The notes under the pieces: model-generated
Told to the model about the DNA's origin: nothing
What the model saw: the letters and a program-made list of their open reading frames with translations, nothing else
The model's database searches: none
In this document: piece by piece, positions 34,665 through 43,770 of the stretch
Numbering within the stretch: the first letter of the stretch is position 1
Layout of the letters: each line of letters starts with the position of its first letter
From: Kitasatospora sp052076145
Lineage (GTDB): Bacteria > Actinomycetota > Actinomycetes > Streptomycetales > Streptomycetaceae
DNA length: 64,000 nucleotides
Reading direction: 5' to 3'
NCBI RefSeq assembly: GCF_052076145.1
Contig: NZ_CP197246.1
Span: forward strand, 4,526,001-4,590,000
Made by a program: the position numbers and the translations under genes

Positions 34665-35117
34665 GTGCAACTCTCTTTCCTGACGTCGATCACCGGAATC
34701 GTGGTGCTCGCCTACATCCTGGAGCTGCTGCGCCGGCAGCAGCTCCGCGAGAAGTACGCCGCGATCTGGCTGAGCATAGGGCTGGTGATCGCGCCGCTGG
34801 GCTTCGTCCCGCACCTGCTCGACTCCACCGCGCGGCACCTCGGGGTGGCCTCGGGCGTCAGCCTGGTGCTGTTCGCCGGGTTCGTCCTGGTGCTGCTGGT
34901 CAGCCTGCACCTCAGTTGGGAGTCCAGTCGCCTGGAGTCCGAGACCAGGATGCTGGCGGAGGACGTGGCGCTGATCCGGGCGCACCTCGCCGAGCAGGGT
35001 ATCCCCTTGGGCAGCGTGCCGGGCGTGCCGGGCGCCCTTCCGAGCAGCAGCCACAGCACCACCGCCGGCAGCAGCCGCACGTCGACCGACCACGCAGCTC
35101 CGGAGAACAACTCATGA
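34665..35117 (+). CDS. DUF2304 membrane protein
   Basis: A 150-residue protein with three hydrophobic segments (residues about 5-20, 35-50 and 65-85) followed by a charged helix (SSRLESETRMLAEDVALIRAHLAEQG) and a serine/threonine-rich tail. The hydrophobic start SFLTSITGIVVLAYILELLRR is characteristic of DUF2304. These proteins usually accompany dolichyl-phosphate-mannose-synthase-like glycosyltransferases. It starts at GTG 34665 and overlaps the next gene by 4 nt, fitting a functional pair. Confidence 0.85.
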   Translation: MQLSFLTSITGIVVLAYILELLRRQQLREKYAAIWLSIGLVIAPLGFVPHLLDSTARHLGVASGVSLVLFAGFVLVLLVSLHLSWESSRLESETRMLAEDVALIRAHLAEQGIPLGSVPGVPGALPSSSHSTTAGSSRTSTDHAAPENNS

Positions 35118-35908
35118 CCGAGCGGCGCCGCATCCTGATCATCCTCCCGGCCTGGAACGAGGCCGACGGCCTGCCTACCGTGCTCGGTGAGATCAAGCGC
35201 CAACTCCCGTACGTGGACACGCTGGTGGTCGACGACGGCTCCACCGACCGGACGGCCGAGGTGGCCGCCGCAGCCGGCTCCGCCGTCGCCCGGCTGCCCT
35301 ACAACCTCGGCGTCGGCGGTGCCATGCGGCTCGGCTACCGCTACGCCCAGCTGCACGGCTACGACGTCGCGGTCCAGGTCGACGCGGACGGCCAGCACGA
35401 CCCCAGTTACGTCCCCGTGCTGCTGGAGCGGCTCGGCGACGCCGATCTGGTGATCGGCGCGCGGTTCGCGGGCGAGGGCGAGTACGAGGCGCGCGGCCCG
35501 CGCCGCTGGGCGATGCGGCTGCTCTCGGTGGTGCTCTCCCGGGTGACCGGCACCAGGCTCACCGACACCACCTCGGGCTTCCGGGCCTGCAACCGTCCGC
35601 TGATCGAGTTCTTCGCCCGCTGGTACCCGGTCGAGTACCTCGGCGACACCGTCGAGAGCCTGGTCGGCGCGGCCCGCTGCGGCTTCACCGTCCGCCAGGT
35701 GCCGGTCGCGATGCGCGCCCGCACCACCGGGCGGCCGAGCGCGTCCCCGGTGAAGGCGACGATCTACCTCGTCCGGGCCGGGCTGGTGCTGCTGCTCGCG
35801 ATGATCCGCCGCATCCCCCGTGAACTGAAGGACCTCGCGCCGGGCTCGCCCTACTACTCCGCCGCGGTCCAGCGACGCGACGCCCTCGTCGCCGAGGCCG
35901 AGGCCTAG
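35114..35908 (+). CDS. Family 2 glycosyltransferase (DPM1-like)
   Basis: A 264-residue GT-A fold transferase. Its LPAWNEADGLP start, VDDGSTDRT and QVDADGQHDP (DxD metal site) are typical of polyprenyl-phosphate sugar synthases. A C-terminal hydrophobic segment (IYLVRAGLVLLLAMI) may hold it at the membrane. It is coupled to the DUF2304 gene by an ATGA overlap. The likely role is making a polyprenol-linked sugar for surface glycan assembly; donor and acceptor are unknown. Confidence 0.9.
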   Translation: MTERRRILIILPAWNEADGLPTVLGEIKRQLPYVDTLVVDDGSTDRTAEVAAAAGSAVARLPYNLGVGGAMRLGYRYAQLHGYDVAVQVDADGQHDPSYVPVLLERLGDADLVIGARFAGEGEYEARGPRRWAMRLLSVVLSRVTGTRLTDTTSGFRACNRPLIEFFARWYPVEYLGDTVESLVGAARCGFTVRQVPVAMRARTTGRPSASPVKATIYLVRAGLVLLLAMIRRIPRELKDLAPGSPYYSAAVQRRDALVAEAEA

Positions 35909-35922
35909 GCCCAGGAGCCCTG

Positions 35923-36807
35923 ATGTCCCGCTTCGAGATCACCATGCCGTACTACGGCGACGTCGCGCTGATGCAGGACGCCGTCCGCAGCGTCCTCGCC
36001 CAGCCCGGCGACGACTGGCGGCTCACCGTCGTCGACGACGGGCGCGAGCCCGGCGTGCCGGAGTGGTTCGCCGCCCTCGGCGATCCGCGCGTCCGGTACT
36101 ACCGCAACGAGCGCAACCTCGGGGTGACCGGCAACTTCAACCGCTGCGTCGAGCTCGCCGAGTACGAGTACGTCGTCCTGATGGGCTGCGACGACCTGCT
36201 GCGCCCCGACTACCTCGCCGTCGTGCGGGCCACCGCCGACCGCGAGCCGAAGGCCGCGATGATCCAGCCCGGCGTCGAGGTGATCGGCAGCGACGGGCTG
36301 CCCTACGACACGCTGGTCGACCGCACCAAGCGCAAGCTCTACTCGCCGAAGGGCCCCGGCCGGGCGCTGCTCGGCGGGGAGCAGCTCGCCGTCAGCCTGC
36401 TGCGCGGCAACTGGCTCTACTTCCCGTCGATCTGCTGGCGCACCGAGGCCGTCCGCCGCTTCGGCTTCCGCGCCGATCTCGGCGTGATCCAGGACCTCGC
36501 CCTCGTCGTCGACCTGCTGGTCGCGGGGGAGTCCCTGGCCACCACCCCGGAGGTCTGCTTCAGCTACCGTCGGCACGCCGAGAGCGAATCCTCCGCCAAG
36601 GCCTACACCGGCGACCGCTTCGAGGAGGCCAAGCGCTTCTTCCTGGACACCGCCGACCGCCTGGAGGCCTTCGGCTGGCCGCAGGCCGCCAAGGTCTCCC
36701 GGATGCACCTCTCCTCCCGCCTGCACGCCCTCACCCTCCTCCCCGGAGCCGCCCGCCACGCCGGCCGCCCCGGAGTCTCCGCGATGCTCCGCCACGCGGC
36801 CCGCTGA
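35923..36807 (+). CDS. Family 2 glycosyltransferase
   Basis: A 294-residue soluble GT2 enzyme. VVDDGREPGVP and VLMGCDDLLRPDY supply the nucleotide-sugar and metal-binding sites. The C-terminal part (SYRRHAESESSAKAY) resembles rhamnosyl- or galactosyltransferases acting on polysaccharides, although this cannot be made specific. It starts 14 bp after the previous gene, at ATG 35923 behind CCCAGGAGCCCTG. With dTDP-rhamnose genes nearby, a rhamnosyltransferase is a reasonable guess only. Confidence 0.87.
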   Translation: MSRFEITMPYYGDVALMQDAVRSVLAQPGDDWRLTVVDDGREPGVPEWFAALGDPRVRYYRNERNLGVTGNFNRCVELAEYEYVVLMGCDDLLRPDYLAVVRATADREPKAAMIQPGVEVIGSDGLPYDTLVDRTKRKLYSPKGPGRALLGGEQLAVSLLRGNWLYFPSICWRTEAVRRFGFRADLGVIQDLALVVDLLVAGESLATTPEVCFSYRRHAESESSAKAYTGDRFEEAKRFFLDTADRLEAFGWPQAAKVSRMHLSSRLHALTLLPGAARHAGRPGVSAMLRHAAR

Positions 36808-36825
36808 CGTTTGGACGTTCGAACC

Positions 36826-38130
36826 ATGAACCCGCTGGCCAGACTCAGCAACGCACTGCCCCCGGGGACGAAGATCGTCGCGGTGGGGACGGTCGTCCTC
36901 GGCGCCGCCTCGTACGTGCACCTCGCGGTGGCCGGACACAGCCTCTCGACGGCCGACATGGCCGGGGTCTCCGTGCTGTGGACGATAGTGATGTCCGTGG
37001 GGATGGGGCTGTTCTTCCCGCTGGAGCAGGAGCTCACCCGGATCGTCGCCGCGCGGGCCGTCCACCAGGAGGGCGCGGCGCCGGTGCTGCGCCGGGCGGC
37101 GCTGCTGACGGGCGGGTTCCTCGCGGCGGTGGTCGGCCTGCTCGCCGTCTTCGAACGGCCGCTGGCGGACACCTTCTTCCACGGTGACGCCCAGCTGGTC
37201 TGGGCCCTGGCGGGCTCGTTCGTCGGCCTGGCACTGACCTTCATGACCCGCGGGGTGCTGGCCGGCCTCGGCCGGTTCCACGCCTACGGCGCGCAGTTGG
37301 CCATCGACGGCGGGCTGCGGATAGTGCTGGCCCTCGCCCTCGGGGCGCTCGGGCCGCACTCCGCCCTCGCCTTCAGCCTGATCCTGGCGGTGTCGCCGCT
37401 GATCGCCTTCGCCCTCACCCTGCCGGTCACCGTCCGCGCCTCGCTGCCGGGCCCGCCGATCAGCTGGCCCGACCTGCTGCGCGGCTTCGGGCCGTTGATC
37501 GGCTCCACCCTGCTCGCGCAGATGATGGTCAACGCCGTGGTGCTGAGCACCCAGCTGCTCGCCCCCACCGAGGTGGCGCTGGTCGCGGCCCTGCTGAACG
37601 CCCTGGTGCTGGCCCGGGTGCCGCTGTTCGTGTTCGCCGCCCTCCAGGCCTCGCTGCTCTCCGGCCTCGCCAGTGTGGCGGCGACCGGGGACCACGGCGG
37701 CTTCCTGCGGATGCTCCGCAAGGCCTGCCTGGTGGTGACGGTGCTCTCGCTCTGCGGCGCCGTCCCGGCCGTGCTGATCGGCCCGTGGCTGATCCGGCTG
37801 CTCTTCGCCGCACCGGACGTGCTCACCCGGTTCGACTTCCTCTGGCTCTCGGCCGGCACCCTCTGCTACCTGCTGGCCCAGGTCCTCGGCCAGGCGCTGA
37901 TCGTGCTGCACCGGCACCGGGTGCAGCTGGCCTCGTGGCTGTTCGGCAGCGCCGTCCTGTGCGGCGTGACCATGCTGCCGGGCAGCATCGCCACCCGCGT
38001 CACCATCGCCTTCGCTGCCGGTACGGCGGCCACCGCGCTGGCCATGGCCTGGTCGCTCAGCCGCTGGGGCGCACCGCGTCCCGCGACCGGCTCGGCCCGG
38101 CCTGCGACGGAACGGGTCCGTACGCCCTGA
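36826..38130 (+). CDS. Polysaccharide flippase-like membrane protein
   Basis: A 434-residue polytopic protein with about 12 hydrophobic helices and few charged loops, as in Wzx/MATE-type lipid-linked oligosaccharide flippases. Examples are VVLGAASYVHLAVAG, ALLTGGFLAAVVGLLAVF and LALAGSFVGLALTFMTRG. ATG 36826 is preferred to TTG 36811. Its last 74 nt overlap the 3' end of the convergent acyltransferase gene. Within this cluster it is the best candidate for moving the finished glycan unit across the membrane (inference). Confidence 0.8.
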   Translation: MNPLARLSNALPPGTKIVAVGTVVLGAASYVHLAVAGHSLSTADMAGVSVLWTIVMSVGMGLFFPLEQELTRIVAARAVHQEGAAPVLRRAALLTGGFLAAVVGLLAVFERPLADTFFHGDAQLVWALAGSFVGLALTFMTRGVLAGLGRFHAYGAQLAIDGGLRIVLALALGALGPHSALAFSLILAVSPLIAFALTLPVTVRASLPGPPISWPDLLRGFGPLIGSTLLAQMMVNAVVLSTQLLAPTEVALVAALLNALVLARVPLFVFAALQASLLSGLASVAATGDHGGFLRMLRKACLVVTVLSLCGAVPAVLIGPWLIRLLFAAPDVLTRFDFLWLSAGTLCYLLAQVLGQALIVLHRHRVQLASWLFGSAVLCGVTMLPGSIATRVTIAFAAGTAATALAMAWSLSRWGAPRPATGSARPATERVRTP

Positions 38131-39268
38131 CGGCGCGACGGCGGCCGAACACCGCCTTCAGGCGGAGCGCCGGCGCCTCCACGAGGTGCCAGGACAGCAC
38201 CGCCGCCGAGAACGCACCGACGACGGAGAGGGCGACGTACGGGACGTACCCCCAGCGGTTCACCCCGAACTCGGCCAGCACCTGCTGGGCGACGAAGGCG
38301 TAGATGTAGAGCCCGTACGAGTAGTCGTGCCGGGCGCCCACCCCGCGCAGTGCGCCGGGCATCCGCATCGCGCACCAGACGAGCAGGTAGGCGAGGGCGG
38401 GGAGCCCGAGCAGCGTGAAGCCGCCCACCCGCAGTGACCCGAGCAGCAGGACGAGGGCCACACCGGCGGCCGGGCCGCTGATCGGCAGCCGCTCGCGGTA
38501 CAGCTCGGCCAGCGCCCCCAGGGCGAACATCAGGAACAGCGGCACCAGCAGGTTCGTACTGCCCACCCCGAACACGGGCAGCGTGAAGGCCGTCCCACCG
38601 TGGGTGGCGTACGTCGGCGCCCGCAGCAGGTCGTACGGCGCGGCCGCCCGCGCCAACACGACGAACCCCGTCAGCGCCGCCGCCACCACCACCCAGCGGG
38701 CCCGGCGGAACACCCCCGCCACCGCCAGCAGACCCACCACCAGGTACGCCAGCAGCTCGTAGCGCAGCGACCAGAGCGATCCGTCGAACGGGCCGGGGTA
38801 GCGGACGTGCGCCAACAGGCCGCCGATCCCGTACTGGTGGACGGTGACCGCCCAGTTGGCGGCCAGGTAACTCCAGGGCCCGTCCGGCCGCGACCACCAG
38901 GCGGTGACGTCCTGCCCCTCGTGCAGCGCGAGCAGCGGGGCGACCACCAGTGCGGTCACCAGCAGGCAGCACCACAGGCCGGGCAGGATGCGCAGGGCGC
39001 GGTGCCACAGGAAGCGCCAGAACCCCAGCCGCCGCCCGCTGCGCGTGATCAACAGCCCGGACAGGACGAAGAACCCGCACACGGCCAGCGTGCCGACATC
39101 GGTCTGCCCGTGGGTGGCCGCCGTCCCCAGGTTCGGCCGCCCGAAGCCGAGCGGCATCGCGTGCGAGGCGATGACGGCCAGGGCCAGGGCGAGCCGCAGA
39201 GCCCCGAAGCCGTTCCGCGCCGACCAGGCCGAGGGCAGGCTCTCGGCCCCCGTACGTGCTCCAGCCAT
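38057..39268 (-). CDS. Acyltransferase 3 family membrane protein
   Basis: A 403-residue polytopic protein. The conserved histidine lies in AVIASHAMPLGFG. The next parts, GFFVLSGLLITRSGRR and the FWRFLWHRALRILPGLW segment, are typical of OafA-type acyltransferases that add acetyl or related groups to surface sugars. About ten hydrophobic segments follow. The start is ATG 39268-39266. Its 3' end overlaps the convergent flippase gene by 74 nt. Probable role: O-acylation of the glycan made by this locus (inference). Confidence 0.9.
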   Translation of the reverse strand: MAGARTGAESLPSAWSARNGFGALRLALALAVIASHAMPLGFGRPNLGTAATHGQTDVGTLAVCGFFVLSGLLITRSGRRLGFWRFLWHRALRILPGLWCCLLVTALVVAPLLALHEGQDVTAWWSRPDGPWSYLAANWAVTVHQYGIGGLLAHVRYPGPFDGSLWSLRYELLAYLVVGLLAVAGVFRRARWVVVAAALTGFVVLARAAAPYDLLRAPTYATHGGTAFTLPVFGVGSTNLLVPLFLMFALGALAELYRERLPISGPAAGVALVLLLGSLRVGGFTLLGLPALAYLLVWCAMRMPGALRGVGARHDYSYGLYIYAFVAQQVLAEFGVNRWGYVPYVALSVVGAFSAAVLSWHLVEAPALRLKAVFGRRRAVRAYGPVPSQAGPSRSRDAVRPSG

Positions 39269-39379
39269 CTGCTGCGCTCCTCCCCGAAGACGTCCGTCAC
39301 CACCCCGCTGCCGCCCTGCCGCACCCAGACTGTCAGACTCCCGTGGTCAGGAGTCCGCCGTACGTCTCGGAGAGATCGC

Positions 39380-40018
39380 ATGGGAATCACCACCGCCGTC
39401 CGCCGTCGGCTCGGCAAGTACGAGATACCCGCGGCCGAGCTCTACCGGTCCGTCTTCATCGACCTCGACAGCCTCGCCACCACGCTGCTCAGCCTCGGCA
39501 AGCCGAAGCGCATCCTGGAGATCGGCTGCGGCGACGGCGCGGTCGCCGAGCGCCTGGTCGGTGCACTGCCGGACGCCGAGTACGTCGGCATCGACGTGAT
39601 GGACAACCCGGGTCGGCTCTTCCAGGGCGACCGGGGCCGGGCCGAGTTCCGCTCCGTCTACTCGCACGACCTGCGGGCCGAGGAGCCGGCCCTCTTCGAC
39701 CTCGTCCTCGTCGTGGACGTGCTGCACCACGTGCCGCCCGCCCAGCGCGACGCCCTGCTGCGCGACGCCGAGGCCCTGCTCGCCCCCGGCGGCACCCTGA
39801 TCGTCAAGGAGTGGGAGCGCCGCTCGGACCTCGCGCACCTGATGGCATACACGGCCGACAAGTACGTCTCCGGCGACAAGAACGTCGTCTTCGGCGACCG
39901 CGACGAGCTGCTCGCCACCGTCTCCAGCGCCCTGCCGGGCCTCTCGGTGTTCTGCGAGACCCGCGTCCCCCCGAAGCGCAACAACATCCTCTTCGCGCTG
40001 CGCCGCACCGAGATCTGA
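39380..40018 (+). CDS. SAM-dependent class I methyltransferase
   Basis: A 212-residue methyltransferase. The SAM-binding motif ILEIGCGDGAVAERL is followed by YVGIDVMDNP (acidic residue for the ribose) and LVLVVDVLHHVPPAQRD. ATG 39380 has GGAGAG 5 nt upstream. It is divergent from the acyltransferase gene and closes the glycan block with a terminator. The substrate is unknown; a sugar or lipid-linked glycan is likely from context. Confidence 0.88.
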   Translation: MGITTAVRRRLGKYEIPAAELYRSVFIDLDSLATTLLSLGKPKRILEIGCGDGAVAERLVGALPDAEYVGIDVMDNPGRLFQGDRGRAEFRSVYSHDLRAEEPALFDLVLVVDVLHHVPPAQRDALLRDAEALLAPGGTLIVKEWERRSDLAHLMAYTADKYVSGDKNVVFGDRDELLATVSSALPGLSVFCETRVPPKRNNILFALRRTEI

Positions 40019-40032
40019 TCCCCAACTGCCTT

Positions 40033-40076
40033 GCGGGCCCTGCACGTCGACACCGACGCGCAGGGCCCGCTGGTTT
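40033..40076 (+). terminator. Terminator after the methyltransferase gene
   Basis: An 11-bp outer stem (40033-40043 with 40060-40070) encloses a 5-bp inner stem (40045-40049 with 40054-40058). It is followed by TGGTTTT. Confidence 0.85.
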
Positions 40077-40142
40077 TCTGCAACGCGAGCGCCCCGCCGA
40101 CGCACTTGTACAGGCAGGAGTGCCCATGAGTGAGGGGGAGGG

Positions 40143-40440
40143 ATGACGGAGCAGGAGGACGAGATCCACAGCTACGTCGCCGCCCGGCGGGTGGCGCTCT
40201 TCCGGAGCGCTACCTGCTGTGCGGGGAACGGCGCGACCGGGCTGATCAACATCCAGAGGCTCGCAGTGTTCACGGAGCACCCCGGCTGCGGTCCGGGCGA
40301 CCGCGATGGCTACGCGCTCAGCTGCACGTACGAGGACCTCGGTGGCGGCCCCGCCGCTGACGAAGGAGCAGTTCCGTGCGTTCGTGCTCCGCCCGGAGAT
40401 GCTGGCCGGCTTCAGGTCGATGACCACTCCGTCGTACTGA
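40143..40440 (+). pseudogene. Decayed gene, N-terminus like a SigE-family sigma factor
   Basis: The frame from ATG 40143 begins MTEQEDEIHSYVAARRVALFRSA. After one frame shift near 40200 it continues YLLCGERRDRADQ. This resembles the region-2 start of SigE-family ECF sigma factors (EEYVAARxxxLxRxAYLLxG). Farther on, a different frame gives LTKEQFRAFVLRPEMLAGF up to a TGA at 40438-40440. No single frame keeps protein character throughout, so it looks like a remnant with at least two frame shifts, possibly fused from two genes. It lies between two terminators. Confidence 0.5.
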
Positions 40441-40448
40441 ACCGCCGT

Positions 40449-40472
40449 CGGGGGTGGCTCCGGCCACCCCCG
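40449..40472 (+). terminator. Short GC-rich hairpin terminator
   Basis: A 10-bp perfect stem (40449-40458 with 40463-40472) and a 4-nt TCCG loop lie just after the decayed gene, isolating it from the S10 operon. Confidence 0.7.
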
Positions 40473-40743
40473 ATTGGCTTTCGGCTTGCCGGTTGTGGCA
40501 GGATGTTCAAGTTGCTCGGTTGAGTGCCGATGCTGCGCGCCTCCCGCCGGGAGGACTGGAAGCGAGTCCCATGTACTCGTCGTTCCCGTGATGGCCGTTC
40601 ATGTGTTCACGTGTTGTGTGTGAATGCAGTGGTGTGTAAGCGACACCGCGGCAGCTGCGGGGCGGACGTACGGGAATCTTCCGGGAAGCGTGGGCAGGGT
40701 CTCGATCCGGCGCCTGGTGGGTGCAAGGCCTACCGACCAAGTG

Positions 40744-40779
40744 AAAATCCGCGGAGAGTACGCCTCTCTCGGATTTTTT
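40744..40779 (+). terminator. Terminator-like hairpin within the S10 leader (putative attenuator)
   Basis: AAAATCCG (40744-40751) pairs with CGGATTTT (40770-40777). Inside it GAGAG (40754-40758) pairs with CTCTC (40764-40768) around a 5-nt loop. Six T residues (40774-40779) finish the structure. It lies 128 nt before rpsJ in an untranslated leader, the right place for transcription attenuation of the whole S10 operon. Confidence 0.72.
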
Positions 40780-40794
40780 GCAAGCGAGGGCGCG

Positions 40795-40822
40795 ACACGC
40801 CCGACCGCGTGGGTCGGAAGGT
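40795..40822 (+). promoter_or_regulatory. Shared leader hairpin, S10 copy
   Basis: A 28-nt block identical at 26 positions to 26440-26467 in the str leader. CCGACC (40801-40806) pairs with GGTCGG (40812-40817) around a 5-nt GCGTG loop. It follows the terminator-like hairpin by 15 nt and ends 84 nt before rpsJ. Confidence 0.6.
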
Positions 40823-40906
40823 AACCACCCGGGGACGCCACCGGAAACATCCGCAGTGGATGGGGCCGGCCGCAGAAGCGACACGGACAAAGGACTACTA
40901 GTAGCC

Positions 40907-41215
40907 ATGGCGGGACAGAAGATCCGCATCCGGCTCAAGGCCTACGACCACGAGGTCATCGATTCCTCGGCGAAGAAGATCGTCGAGACGGTGATCCGTA
41001 CTGGTGCGCAGGTCGCGGGCCCGGTGCCGCTGCCCACTGAGAAGAACGTCTACTGCGTCATCCGCTCGCCGCACAAGTACAAGGACTCGCGCGAGCACTT
41101 CGAGATGCGCACCCACAAGCGTCTGATCGACATCCTCGACCCGACCCCGAAGACCGTTGACTCGCTGATGCGCCTCGACCTTCCGGCCGGCGTCGACATC
41201 GAGATCAAGCTCTGA
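40907..41215 (+). CDS. rpsJ: 30S ribosomal protein uS10
   Basis: S10 of the 30S head, also the NusE antitermination factor, 102 residues. It begins MAGQKIRIRLKAYDHEVID and has SPHKYKDSREHFEMRTHKR. It starts at ATG 40907 after the spaced GGACAAAGGACT region. It is the first gene of the S10 operon and is separated from the str operon here by a 10-kb glycan block. Confidence 0.98.
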   Translation: MAGQKIRIRLKAYDHEVIDSSAKKIVETVIRTGAQVAGPVPLPTEKNVYCVIRSPHKYKDSREHFEMRTHKRLIDILDPTPKTVDSLMRLDLPAGVDIEIKL

Positions 41216-41229
41216 GAGGCGCGACGAAG

Positions 41230-41877
41230 ATGGCAAAGCAGATTAAGGGAATCCTGGGCGAGAAGCTCGGCATGACCCAGGTCTGGGACGAGAACAACCG
41301 GATCGTTCCGGTGACCGTCGTCAAGGCCGGGCCGAATGTCGTTACCCAGGTCCACACCGCTGACGGCGAGGGCGGCTACGACGCCGTCCAGATCGGCTTC
41401 GGCGAGATCGACCCCCGCAAGGTGAACAAGCCCCTCGCGGGTCACTTCGCCAAGGCCGGTGTCACCCCGCGCCGCCACCTGGTCGAGCTGCGTACCTCGG
41501 ACGCGTCCGAGTACACGCTGGGCCAGGAGATCACCGCCGAGCTGTTCGAGGCGGGTGTCAAGGTCGATGTGACCGGCACCTCCAAGGGCAAGGGCTTCGC
41601 CGGTGTCATGAAGCGTCACAACTTCAAGGGCCTCGGCGCCGGTCACGGCGTGCAGCGCAAGCACCGTTCGCCCGGCTCGATCGGTGGCTGTGCCACCCCG
41701 GGTCGCGTGTTCAAGGGCATGAAGATGGCCGGCCGGATGGGCCACGAGCGCGTGACCACCCAGAACCTGACCGTCCACGCCGTTGACGCGGAGAAGGGGC
41801 TGCTCCTGATCAAGGGCGCAATCCCGGGCCCGAACGGCGGCCTCGTCCTCGTCCGCACTGCGGCGAAGGGGCTGTGA
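41230..41877 (+). CDS. rplC: 50S ribosomal protein uL3
   Basis: Early-assembly 23S rRNA-binding protein, 215 residues. It has GILGEKLGMTQVWDE at the start, the central extension GKGFAGVMKRHNFKG and GHGVQRKHRSPGSIG, with the conserved glutamine that is methylated in some bacteria. It lies 14 bp after rpsJ. Confidence 0.98.
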   Translation: MAKQIKGILGEKLGMTQVWDENNRIVPVTVVKAGPNVVTQVHTADGEGGYDAVQIGFGEIDPRKVNKPLAGHFAKAGVTPRRHLVELRTSDASEYTLGQEITAELFEAGVKVDVTGTSKGKGFAGVMKRHNFKGLGAGHGVQRKHRSPGSIGGCATPGRVFKGMKMAGRMGHERVTTQNLTVHAVDAEKGLLLIKGAIPGPNGGLVLVRTAAKGL

Positions 41878-41881
41878 GGAT

Positions 41882-42559
41882 ATGACCACCATTGACATCC
41901 TGTCGCCCTCGGGCGACACGGTCGGCAGCCTCGAGCTGCCTGCTGAGATCTTCGACGCCAAGGTCAGCATTCCGCTGATGCACCAGGTCGTCGTCGCTCA
42001 GAACGCCGCTGCCCGTCAGGGCACGCACTCCACGAAGCGTCGTGGCGAGGTCCGAGGCGGCGGCCGCAAGCCGTACCGCCAGAAGGGCACCGGCCGCGCC
42101 CGTCAGGGCTCGACCCGCGCCCCGCAGTTCGTCGGCGGTGGCGTTGTCCACGGCCCGAAGCCGCGTGACTACTCGCAGCGGACCCCGAAGAAGATGATCG
42201 CCGCCGCCCTGCGCAGCGCGCTCACCGACCGGGCCCGCCACAGCCGCATCCACGTCATCACCGACGTCGTTGCGGTCGAGGCTCCGTCGACCAAGGCCGC
42301 CAAGGGCCTGCTCGGCAAGATCTCCGAGCGCAAGAACGTCCTTCTGGTCGTCGAGCGCGCGGACGAGCTGGGCATCAAGTCCGCTCGCAACCTGCCGAAC
42401 GTGCACATCCTGGACGCGGGTCAGCTGAACACCTACGACGTGCTCGTCTCCGACGACGTGATCTTCACCCAGGCTGCTTTCGAGCGCTTCGTGGCGGGTC
42501 CCGCCGCGTCCGCCAAGGCTGTGGCTGCTGAGGGCGAGCTCGAAGGGAGCGCCGCCTGA
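41882..42559 (+). CDS. rplD: 50S ribosomal protein uL4
   Basis: L4, 225 residues, with the long tunnel-lining loop RGGGRKPYRQKGTGRARQGS. In E. coli this protein also regulates the S10 operon by acting on its leader, so it is the natural candidate to act on the leader hairpins upstream here. Its stop overlaps the rplW start by one base. Confidence 0.98.
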   Translation: MTTIDILSPSGDTVGSLELPAEIFDAKVSIPLMHQVVVAQNAAARQGTHSTKRRGEVRGGGRKPYRQKGTGRARQGSTRAPQFVGGGVVHGPKPRDYSQRTPKKMIAAALRSALTDRARHSRIHVITDVVAVEAPSTKAAKGLLGKISERKNVLLVVERADELGIKSARNLPNVHILDAGQLNTYDVLVSDDVIFTQAAFERFVAGPAASAKAVAAEGELEGSAA

Positions 42560-42879
42560 TGGCTGCAGAGATCACGAGCAAGACGTTCACGGACCCCCGT
42601 GACGTCCTGGTGAAGCCGGTCATCTCCGAGAAGAGCTACTCGCTCCTCGACGAGAACAAGTACACGTTCGTCGTGTCGCCGGGCGCTAACAAGACCCAGA
42701 TCAAGCAGGCCGTCGAGGCGGTCTTCTCGGTCAAGGTCGAGTCGGTCAACACGCTCAACCGTCAGGGCAAGCGCAAGCGCTCCAAGACGGGCTTTGGCAA
42801 GCGCAAGGACACCAAGCGCGCCATCGTGACGCTGGCCGAGGGCAACCGCATCGACATCTTCGGGGGTCCGACCTCCTGA
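42559..42879 (+). CDS. rplW: 50S ribosomal protein uL23
   Basis: L23 at the exit of the ribosomal tunnel, the docking site for SRP and trigger factor, 106 residues. It contains DVLVKPVISEKSYSLLDENKY and ends in a basic KRKRSKTGFGKRKDTKR region. It starts at ATG 42559, coupled to rplD. Confidence 0.98.
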   Translation: MAAEITSKTFTDPRDVLVKPVISEKSYSLLDENKYTFVVSPGANKTQIKQAVEAVFSVKVESVNTLNRQGKRKRSKTGFGKRKDTKRAIVTLAEGNRIDIFGGPTS

Positions 42880-42922
42880 CGGAGTGTCGGATCGTCGATT
42901 AGGACGAGGACGAGAGAAGCCA

Positions 42923-43759
<837 letters not shown>

Positions 43760-43770
43760 GAGCAGGTCAG

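Larger units (their letters stand above)
40499..40906 (+). promoter_or_regulatory. S10 operon promoter/leader region, long and structured
   Basis: No gene lies in this stretch. A -10-like CAGGAT (40499-40504, with a poorly spaced TTGGCT at 40474) and a second candidate pair TTGTGT (40614-40619) with TAAGCG (40637-40642, 17 bp apart) are possible promoters. Hairpins occur at 40540-40554 (CCTCCC/GGGAGG, 3-nt loop) and 40563-40579 (CGAGT/ACTCG), followed by the terminator-like hairpin and shared hairpin listed separately. If the upstream start is used, the leader is about 400 nt long. Confidence 0.5.

Noticed and set aside
40126..40146. A six-codon ORF just before the decayed gene
   Set aside because: It has no detectable conservation signal and looks like chance sequence.
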